A DNA stretch of 60,000 nucleotides from Hydractinia symbiolongicarpus. Taxonomy: Eukaryota > Cnidaria > Hydrozoa > Anthoathecata > Hydractiniidae. The notes below the pieces were generated by a model. It searched no databases. It was not told the origin of the DNA and saw only the letters and a program-made list of their open reading frames with translations. The position numbers were made by a program, and so were the translations under genes. Location of the stretch: assembly GCF_029227915.1 (NCBI RefSeq), contig NC_079882.1, positions 6,946,001 to 7,006,000 of the forward strand. Direction: 5' to 3'. The stretch's first letter is position 1; each line of letters starts with the position of its first letter. Shown here piece after piece: positions 49,438 to 58,300 of the stretch.

Positions 49438-50186
49438 CTCTTCCCCGATATAACTTTCACGTCCTTCACCACTTTCTTGTCTGACTTTCTAACCAAAAAG
49501 TAATCTATCTGTGTCTTACAACCACCTGACTCATATGTTATCAGCCTACTCTGTCTCTTACTGAATGATGTGTTGCAAACCACCATGTCCGTTGCCATTC
49601 CAAACTCAAGCAATCTCTCCCCTTCCTTATTTCTGCTCCCAAATCCATAGCCTCCATGCACACCTCTATAACCTTCAGATGACTTCCCAACATGACCATT
49701 AAAGTCGCCGCCCACCATGACAAGTTCAGTGTCTCCAAACTTTGATGTGACTGCTATTAACTCATCATAAAACTTATCTTTATCTTCCTCACTGAGTCCA
49801 CACTGTGGAGCATAAACTGACAGAAAAGTGACAATCCTATTACCTATCAAAAACTTTATCACTATAATACGACTATTAACACGCATAACATCTATTACTT
49901 TTTCTACCCACTTCTCTGCAACGAATATGCCAACTCCTCCATATCCATCACTATTACCAATCCAAAAAAGCTTATACCTTGCCCTCCTACCTTCCACAAA
50001 TCTCACTGAAGCTCCTCTCCACCTAACTTCCTGAACACAACACATATCAACAGATCTACGTTCTAACATTTCAACTACTTCACCTGCTCTACCTCTCAGA
50101 GTACCAACATTTACACTAGCCATCCTCAACCTAGTGTTATCTACCTTGTGGTTGTTCAATAAAAGTTCATTTGCTTTACTAAACAA
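49395..50186 (-). CDS. LINE apurinic-type endonuclease domain (5' part of the ORF)
   Basis: Open frame of 263 codons starting at 50186; the conserved part begins MASVNVGTLRG. It shows the order of an AP-like endonuclease: QEVRWRG (catalytic Glu), GGVGIFVAEKW, SVYAPQ, GGDFNGHVG (Asp/Asn pair) and TQIDYFLV. It nicks target DNA for target-primed reverse transcription. Database relatives are often labelled craniofacial development protein 2-like. The frame leaves the coding path at the CCCC run at about 49443-49446 (plus strand), where one base appears to be missing, and then ends in unrelated residues. Confidence 0.85.
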   Translation of the reverse strand: MFSKANELLLNNHKVDNTRLRMASVNVGTLRGRAGEVVEMLERRSVDMCCVQEVRWRGASVRFVEGRRARYKLFWIGNSDGYGGVGIFVAEKWVEKVIDVMRVNSRIIVIKFLIGNRIVTFLSVYAPQCGLSEEDKDKFYDELIAVTSKFGDTELVMVGGDFNGHVGKSSEGYRGVHGGYGFGSRNKEGERLLEFGMATDMVVCNTSFSKRQSRLITYESGGCKTQIDYFLVRKSDKKVVKDVKVISGKSVFPSIGCWFVILS

Positions 50187-50329
50187 CTACGTGATGCTAA
50201 ATTCTACATCATGAACTGATAAAGAAGAAAACTAAATATAGTCATTTTAAAATAGATATCTTTGACAAAAAAAGGCCAAGAATTGGTCCACTATAAAATA
50301 TAACGTTTAGTCTTATCGAACCCCCATTA

Positions 50330-50480
50330 TCAATTTAATGCTTCAAATAAGCGGCGCATTGACAGTTTAAGGAGGGGTGCTTATTTGAGGGTGGAGCTTA
50401 TTCAAAAAGAAGCCTAAAAAGTGTAGCACTTATTACAGGGCGGCACTTATTCGGGGGCAGCACTTAATTGAGTATACACA
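50330..50480. mobile_element. MITE-like repeat, part right of the LINE
   Basis: Contains GGGGTGCTTATTTGAGGG, GGGCGGCACTTATTCGGGGG and CAGCACTTAATTGAG, matching the motif set left of the LINE at 46.8 kb. Confidence 0.5.
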
Positions 50481-51713
50481 AATTGTATACGATTTCTAAA
50501 CGAATTATATACAATGAAATATGCATTTATTCGTATAAAAGTACATTAAAGATGACCCCAAATAATATTATTTCCATTTTTCCGGTTTCCAGTTTTCTTT
50601 TTAATAAATTTTAAATTATTTATATTTATTCACATTTGTTAAAAAATTAAAAACAGTAGCTATACAACTGACAGTTTCAAGCTACATGCTATCATCAGAT
50701 AAAAAATTTGGCAAACAACTTTTGAATTGATTGCAAAGTCAGGTTTGTGTTATTTCAACGTAATAAATGAGACATATCCTTGCACTCAACTTTATCATTT
50801 ACGCTGAGCTTTTCTGTAACAGCTTTTGCCTCAATATTGATTTTGTTGTAGATTGAAGGGTTCACCTTTTTGTAATGTATTTGTCACTCTTTCCAGGTAA
50901 AGTTTAAATTCCAAATTATGCATTTTAGGAAGCATATTGATGATTTTCTTTGTTTACATTTTTAACAGTACAGTGGCAAGAAAAAAGGTGCTAAAGCTTT
51001 TGTGTGTTTATTCATCATTTATACTGAACCTGTTTGTCGCCAGACCCTAGCTTATCCACATTTTTCTTCGGATTGCTGAAAATGTGAACAAAGAAATCTC
51101 TTTGTCTTGAATAAATGTGTATTAGCTAGCTAACCAGCTATATCTAGATTAAGGACGTGGTACACGACTCCAACAAACTGCTTTTGGCTGGGAACTTTAT
51201 TCCTGTACTGGATTTAGTGTGGATCTGTGTGTAGCGCTAGCTGCGAATAATCAGCAACACATTTATAAGGCATTAATTGAATGAAATATATAGCTAGGAA
51301 TTACATAGCAAAGTAATAATGTTAGCTAAATTGGCAGGCAACGCTGATTTAATCTTATGATCCGTGTTTTCGAACGACGCTGTTGTTATCGTTACGAGGG
51401 AATTTGCCTAATGCCAAAAAGCAAGGAAGATAAAATTTAAGGAAAAAATATAGATAACATACAGAGTAAAATGTCGCCGTTGCCTTTTTTTATTTGAAGT
51501 CATAACTTTAAACTTTCTCTGTATTTTACATAATTTTCAACATTTTGCTGCTGCTGTGAGATACTTTATCTTAAGCTTACCTCTCGTGACAAAAAAAGGT
51601 TTGTTTAAATCGACTAAATATTTGTTCAGATTGAACAAAATAACATTCTTTTCATAAAACTCGAGATATATTACAAAGTTTGCTTATTTTTTGATCATAC
51701 ACTCACTAATTGC
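50481..51713. other. Intergenic, no feature seen
   Basis: AT-rich sequence without recognisable exons, repeats or RNA genes. Short direct motifs such as TAGCTAGCTA occur near 51125 and 51715. Confidence 0.5.
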
Positions 51714-51879
51714 TAGATAGCTAGATAGATGTGCATATTTTACATGACTAGCCTCACAAATATCGAGGATATACCCTGTCTATTATTTTCAAAAGGGGCC
51801 ATGGCTTAGATGGAGAGTCCTAGAGTATTTAATGCTCATTTTGAGCTACACAGACCCAATTAGGGCCCGCGGTAGAGTA
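51714..51879 (-). mobile_element. SINE copy, 5'-truncated
   Basis: Minus-strand 3' half of the SINE (body from the AATTGGGTCTG block to the tail, tail motif (TAGA)n at 51714-51735 on plus). It lacks the tRNA head. It directly abuts the next copy. Confidence 0.75.
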
Positions 51880-52226
51880 GATAGAGTAGATGTGCATATT
51901 TTACATGGCTAGCCTCACAAATATCGAGGGATATACCCTGTCTATTATTTCCAGGAGGGGCCATGGCGTAGATGGAGAGTCCTAGAGTATTTAATGCTCA
52001 TTTTGAGCTACGCAGACCCAATTAGAGCCTGCGCTCTACTAGACAACTCCCGGCAACATCCAACGGCCCACACAGTGTGCCATCTTCCCAATTTCCCCAC
52101 ATGGCTTGGGTTAACCCAGGGCTATGGTAACATTCACTCGCCCATGTTGAATCGCCGTCAAGAGGAATCGAACCCTGGTCTCCCGCACAGAGTACGAGAG
52201 CTATAACCACTAATCTATGGCGCCAT
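51880..52226 (-). mobile_element. tRNA-derived SINE, full-length copy
   Basis: Minus-strand head with B box GGTTCGATTCC (plus 52164-52174) and A box (TAGTGGTTATAGC, plus about 52200-52212), then the full body to the TGTAAAATATGCACA block and a short TCTA-type tail. The B box is canonical, so this is the best-preserved copy and could still be transcribed by pol III. Confidence 0.88.
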
Positions 52227-52370
52227 ATAACCACTAATCTACTAGACAACTCCCGGCAACTTCCAACGGCACACACAGTGTGCCATCTCCTCAATTTCCC
52301 TCACATGGCTTGGGTTAACCCGGGGCTATGGTAATATTCACTTGCCAAATGTCGAATCGCCGAGGGTGCC
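52227..52370 (-). mobile_element. SINE fragment (body and partial head)
   Basis: Minus-strand body sharing GTTGCCGGGAGTTG, CACACTGTGTG and GGGTTAACCCAAGCCATGTG with the neighbouring copy. A head-like fragment (ataaccactaatc) is fused directly to it, so the copy is internally rearranged. Confidence 0.7.
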
Positions 52371-52754
52371 TACTCACAGAAAACGCCGTGTATGTGAGGG
52401 CGTTTTTTCGGGTTTTCTTAAAGGGTTTTCATCTGTAACCGCCCAGAAAAGCATGGACCCGTCCGAAAGCGCCTGAAATGCAATGCGGGCGAGCTCGTTA
52501 ATCTCATTTATATTTTGTTGAGAAGAAAGAAGGTGCTATTTTGTCATCGTATTTATAGTTTATTTGTGGGACTTTATTACAGCTATTTATTGAATGAATG
52601 ATATAAAAAACAGCCCACTACCCACAGTCCATTGCTCGACATTAAAAAAATATGTTATACATGGAAATAAATGTTTAAAAAAATTTTGTTTTGGGTGTTC
52701 AATCTGGTTTCTTTCGGGCGAAATTTTAAGTTTTTTCTAAAAGGCCAGAAGGCG

Positions 52755-52831
52755 TTTCCGGCGAGTCTGGACCCGAACCCTGGCCTCCTGCACAGAGTAC
52801 GAAAGCTATAACCAATAATCTACGGCGTCAC
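52755..52831 (-). mobile_element. SINE tRNA-like head only
   Basis: Minus-strand remnant with a B box-like GGTTCGGGTCC and A box-like TTGGTTATAGC. It ends just before the left terminal repeat of the 52834-55082 element, so that element may have inserted in or beside it. Confidence 0.65.
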
Positions 52832-53549
52832 TAATACACCTTTACGATAATTCAATTGTACATGCGTTCCCAGGGTTCCCCATCGTTTTACAATATCCAA
52901 AAAAAGAAGGTGAAAAACGTGTTTTTATAAGAGTTTCTTAAAGACGAAAGCGTGTTTTCTCCAATTTTTTAACTTTCTGAGTATTAATTTCTTTCAAATG
53001 TTCAGTAAACTGGATAAAGATCATTCAAATTATATTAGTTCTAATATATTGATCTAAAATAAACAAAAGATATAATATGCAAATTAGAATGTATATACTG
53101 TTAAGTTCAATATCCTACAGTACTGCCTGAATGTAATGTTACATGTACACGCATTTCACGATGTCGCATAACAATGTCATGTTTACATAAAAAAACTTTA
53201 TGTGTCTATTGTTATCACACGTATTTTGCATGTTTCTATTATTATCTATAGGTGTGTGTGTTAACAATAATGTATACAAAAAACTTTTGTTCGAATTTAA
53301 GACATGCATGTTATTGTTTAAATGTATTAACAATCACAAAAGATCAACTATAATATTCGGGAATAATATTAACACTCTTTTTACTGTGCTTAAAAGTTTA
53401 GATATTTATAATCATTAAAAATAAAAAAGTTTTTTTGCAAGTTTTTTTTCTTATCGTGTTAAAAAGTTTTATTTATATATTCTCAGAAATATTTATTTTT
53501 TTCATTGCGCTAAAAAAAAGTTTTTTAAGATAAATATTTAATAAAAACT

Positions 53550-53777
53550 TTGTTCTTAAATTTCTAAAATGCAATCTAAAAAAGCATTTCTATCACCGCT
53601 TTTCGTTCTTAAGCTTTTAAAATGCAATCTAACGAAGCTTTTCTATCGCCGCTCTTCGTTCTTAAAATTTTAAAACCCAATCTAAAAAAGCATATCTACC
53701 GCCGCTTTTCGTTCTTAAATTTTTAAAATGCGATCTAACGAAGCTTTTATATCGCTGTTCTTCGTTCTTAAATTTTT
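53550..53777. repeat. Approximately 60-bp degenerate tandem repeats
   Basis: Four or so copies of a roughly 60-bp unit with TTCGTTCTTAAA-TTTTAAAATGC and TCTAACGAAGCTTTT / TCTAAAAAAGCAT variants. These are the building blocks of the larger unit that follows. Confidence 0.7.
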
Positions 53778-54637
53778 GAAATGCGATCTAAAAAAATCGT
53801 TTCTATCGCTGCTTTTCGTTCTTAAACTTTTAAAATGCGATCTAACGAAGCTTTTCTATCGCTGTTCTTCCTTCTTAAAATTTTAAAACGCAAACTAAAA
53901 AAGCATATCTACCGCCGCTTCATGTTCTTAAATTTTTAAATCTTTATAACTCGTTGCATGTATAGAGAAAACATATAACATTTCTTTTGCGTGCAGAACA
54001 ATAACATTCGCTTACGCGTTTACGAAATCGGAGATACTTAACAAATAAATTCTTCGTTCTTAAATTTTTGAAATGCGATCTAAAAAAATCGTTTCTATCG
54101 CTGCTTTTCGTTCTTAAACTTTTAAAATGCGATCTAACGAAGCTTTTCTATCGCTGTTCTTCCTTCTTAAAATTTTAAAACGCAAACTAAAAAAGCATAT
54201 CTACCGCCGCTTCATGTTCTTAAATTTTTAAATCTTTATAACTCGTTGCATGTATAGAGAAAACATATAACATTTCTTTTGCGTGCAGAACAATAACATT
54301 CGCTTACGCGTTTACGAAATCGGAGATACTTAACAAATAAATTCTTCGTTCTTAAATTTTTGAAATGCGATCTAAAAAAATCGTTTCTATCGCTGCTTTT
54401 CGTTCTTAAACTTTTAAAATGCGATCTAACGAAGCTTTTCTATCGCTGTTCTTCCTTCTTAAAATTTTAAAACGCAAACTAAAAAAGCATATCTACCGCC
54501 GCTTCATGTTCTTAAATTTTTAAATCTTTATAACTCGTTGCATGTATAGAGAAAACATATAACATTTCTTTTGCGTGCAGAACAATAACATTCGCTTACG
54601 CGTTTACGAAATCGGAGATACTTAACAAATAAATTCA
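53761..54637. repeat. Higher-order tandem array, three copies of a 292-bp unit
   Basis: The block beginning GAAATGCGATCTAAAAAAAT occurs at 53778, 54070 and 54362, exactly 292 bp apart. By eye the three units are identical or nearly so over their whole length, through the AACAAATAAATTC end. Each unit contains several 60-bp-type subrepeats plus about 120 bp of unrelated sequence (CATGTATAGAGAAAACATAT to GGAGATACTTAAC). Confidence 0.9.
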
Positions 54638-55102
54638 TGTGTGAATAAAAGATATTCGTGTGCTGAAACAATAGAGACACGAAGGGTAATTAACTTTTTA
54701 AACATTTTTTTGTGTTAATCCCTTAGCAGCTGCGGTAATTATAAAAAACAATAAGCCACACGAAAATTTCATGCGATCGTTAAACTTCACGTGTGGGACA
54801 CGAACTCTATTGTTTTTGACATGCAAAAATAGATCATGTATTTAAAAAAATATATAAAAAAATAATAAAAACGAAAGTTCTGACGCTACCGAAAGCTCAT
54901 GTAAAGGTGATAACTATCGTGCACATGTAACATTACATTCAGGCGGTACTGTACCAACTTATGTGTACTTTCATTAAAAACAAAATGTGAAAAAAAATTA
55001 TTATGTGTGATGTTTACCTCCTGCGATCTCAAAATAAGCTGCGATGGAGTGTTAGTTTTCCAGAATTATCGTAAAGGTGTATTATTAGCTGGTGTCAGTT
55101 TG

Positions 55103-55228
55103 TGAAAACTCGTAAATGTTAATAGAGATAGATAAACCCACCACTATATATTAATACCTATAAATATACAAACATATAATAAACATAAATGAACTGCATT
55201 GTTAGAGTCAGACAGTAGGATGTTAACA
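55103..55228 (-). repeat. 3' LTR of the copia element
   Basis: 126 bp, identical to the 5' LTR. The outer flank GTTTG (55098-55102) is repeated beyond the 5' LTR. Confidence 0.93.
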
Positions 55229-55360
55229 TTCCCATTCTCTCTTTTCTCGCAACCAATAATATAAACATACGGCTGCAAATGCATAGCGACACTGCAAATG
55301 CCCCGAAACAAAATCAAAACATAACCAAAGGTTCATAACAGAAGTGTGTAAATAGTGTCT

Positions 55361-58300
55361 CTATCCGACGTTTCCAGTTTCCAAAACAGCTGTCAGCTTT
55401 GTTGGGTCTGCACCAACTTTTGTCAATGGATCTGCAAGTTGCATGGATGTAGGAATCCATTTCACGCTGGATAGTTCTTCTCTCAAAATCATTTCTTTTA
55501 TAACAGAAATATCAACCCTGAGTCGGCGCTCTGCAGCCATTGTTGTTGAGTAAGTATTTCGGTAAAGAGATTCATTATCAGTTAATGCATGAATCTGAAT
55601 GTGCTTACATTGCGTGTTTGGTATGGAAATCATTTCAGTAAGAACTTGTGACATAAAGTATGCAGCATCAAGAGCATCCACCATGGCACTTGTTTCAGCA
55701 GCAAGTGTACTTCTAACAACACGTCGAATAGTTTTGCTACTCCAAACTAATGGGCACACCTTCCCTTTATTATCAGAGAGGAACACCACATATCCTCCTG
55801 AACTTTGACCTGATGACAAATTTGCCAACGATGCATCACTGTAGCATATGATGGAGCAATTTTCCAATGATTCAAGGCTAGGGAAATGAATCTTTAATGG
55901 ATTACCTTTGATTCTTTGAAGCACTTTATTTGCTTTCAAGATATTAGACACAGTAGGAGCTTTCATAGTCGAGCTCAATACAGAAATATCGAAGGCAATA
56001 TCCGGGCGAGTATGTGTAGCAGTCCAGTTTAACTGACCAACCAATCTGCAATATTGAGAAGATTCAGTCTTGGTACAAATGGAATCTTTCTGAAGTTGAC
56101 GTTCTCGGGTGATTGGAATTTGATCGATTTTTTCAATATAATCCAATTGGTCAAGTGATAGCTGTCCAGATTCACTCTGGCTGATATTAATACCAACATA
56201 TTTAAAATGTGATGATGCTGAATGACCAACTTGAAATATTTGGTAAAGCTTATCTATGACATCAGCTTTGAAAACATCAGTACCGGACCAAAGGAAATCA
56301 TCAACATGTGCTTGTAACACACCAGACAATTGATCATTTTTATCTTTCCAATAAAAAACACCATAATCAATAGTTGATCTATGACATCCTAAATTTTGTA
56401 ATGCTTCCCATACTGCAAAATACCACATACGAGCAGCATCATTTAGACCGTACACACATTTTTCTAACTTCCAGAGTGTGTTTGGAAGGGGTACGTCACA
56501 TGGTGGAACAATAAAGACATCCCGTTGTATTGGTTTGCCTTGGAGAAAAGCTGCTTTTATGTCAATAGAATTTAGTGTCCATTGTTTGCTGGCAATTATA
56601 GAAAGCACTAGTCTCATACATTCTTTACTGCCAGTTGGTGAGTCAGCAGGTATGTTAATATTTTCCTGAAAGCCTCGGATGACATATCTTGCTTTCGGTA
56701 CAAGTTTTCCGTCAACAATTTTTCGGGTACATACCCACCTACCAGTTAGTCTGGGTTGACCTACATCTGGAACCTCTTGGTAAACTTCATACTGTTTCCA
56801 TTTTTCAAGTTCTGCACTCTTGGCATTCTTGAACTCATCTGGTGCGTTGAAGCATACGGCAACACACATCTCTTCTTCACAATTAGAAGGAGTAGAGGGA
56901 TCACCTCCTGTTGGGTCTGACTCAATTTCGACTAACTTCCATTCTGATACATCACTCCAATCCATAGAATACTCATGGTCAGAGTGATCTCGAACGTTTA
57001 CCCAATCTTTGTGGATCCCACCCTTTTTTCCAGCAGGGCCTAGAATTTTTACTTCTTTCCATTCTCCATCAGGATATTTGTATTGCACTGTCTGTTGTCT
57101 TTTTGGGAGGGACATCTTGGATCTGGCAACAGGACCAGATTCTGGTTGCTGAATTGAGCTTTCTGGTTGGTGAGTTGCAACATGTTCAGTAAAATGTTGT
57201 ACTTCCTGTTCAGTTTCTTCTTCTGCAATGTGGTGCTGTTCATACCCTGATTCCAGATTTTGAGTAATATCTGACTGACTATTTCCTGCTGCTTGTGGTG
57301 AGGAATCTGGTTGTGACGAGGAGTGACTAATTTCATTAACAAGTTGCAGACGACATGGATGAACACGACGAAGAACACTGCCATGACGAATCATTACAAC
57401 TTTACCATCTGCACCAATGACAGTAGCAGGCCCTTGCCAACGCCGATCGTCTGGTAGTTTATAGAAGACTTGGTTACCAGGCTGATAGAAAATATCTGCA
57501 TACTCGCGAACAGGATGTTTTAATGCCTTGCGAAGCTTTGAGCTTATTTCTGCTTGCACGAAAGCTTTTCTGGCTGCAGCAATGGCATTAAGATGCTGGG
57601 CTATTACAGAGCTGGTGGTAATGCCTTCCAAGGCCGGGAGTTCATCATGGAAAGCTGATGGCAGTCTAGGATTTTGACCTATTGCTAACTGTGCTGGTGT
57701 AAATCCATTTACAAACATACAGCAATTTCGTACAGATATAGCATACTGCAATGCCAGTGATTCTGATAACTTCGGGTGATCTTCTAGCATTTTTTCCATC
57801 ATAATATCTATAGTTGCATGATTCCGTTCATTCAGACCATTTGCCCAAGGACTATAAGCAGCGGTGTGCTTGATGTTTATCCCAAATTGATTGCCAAGTT
57901 CCCGCATTTCATCATTAGCGAATTCCCCTCCATTGTCCATGTGAAAACTTTTAGCTGCTCCAAATATAGGCAACCAAAGTTCTATAATCTTTGCAACAAC
58001 GATGCGTTTTTCTTTAGATGGTATGAAATCAGCACGTGTGTATCGAGTAACCATATCGATGAGGTAAATTATCCATTTACCCTTCCTTTCTTTCAAATCA
58101 ATACTAACTATTTCATTAAATTTCATTTTATCTGGATCCATTAAGTTTCCGACAGCTGGCCTTGGAATGGTCGGTTTGTATCGCTTACACACTAGACAAT
58201 TCTGAGAATATTTATGCAGAATGTCCAAAAATTCCTTGTCAGGCTTATCCAGGACACTGAGGACTTTCTTTAAGAACTCAAAGGGAGGATGACAAAATTG

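Larger units (their letters stand above)
47046..50190 (-). mobile_element. Non-LTR retrotransposon (LINE), about 3.1 kb, minus strand
   Basis: The element carries an AP-type endonuclease, a reverse transcriptase with a zinc-binding cysteine cluster, and an (ATG)n tail. It has one frameshift between the two domains. The 5' end is not clearly defined; it is set just before the endonuclease start. No target duplication was found. The host sequence on both sides is a MITE-like repeat. Confidence 0.85.
52834..55082. mobile_element. 2.25-kb element with 20-bp perfect terminal inverted repeats
   Basis: ATACACCTTTACGATAATTC at 52834-52853 is exactly mirrored at 55063-55082, and both ends are flanked by TA, compatible with a TA target duplication. 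A second inverted pair lies inside (about 38 bp, four or five mismatches): 53114-53151 and 54918-54955. No transposase frame exists; the interior is mostly a tandem array. It is probably a non-autonomous Tc1/mariner-like or foldback element. Confidence 0.6.

Noticed and set aside
51994-52206. 70-codon plus-strand open frame with a protein-like look
   Set aside because: Entirely within a SINE copy; the apparent protein is translation of the tRNA-like head and body.
53778-54637. CRISPR-like array
   Set aside because: The repeats are 292 bp and contiguous, without spacers, in a eukaryotic genome; it is a tandem satellite.
57049-57384. 111-codon open frame inside the copia element
   Set aside because: Alternative frame of the gag-pol linker between integrase and RT; low-complexity Gln/Asn composition, no start context of its own.
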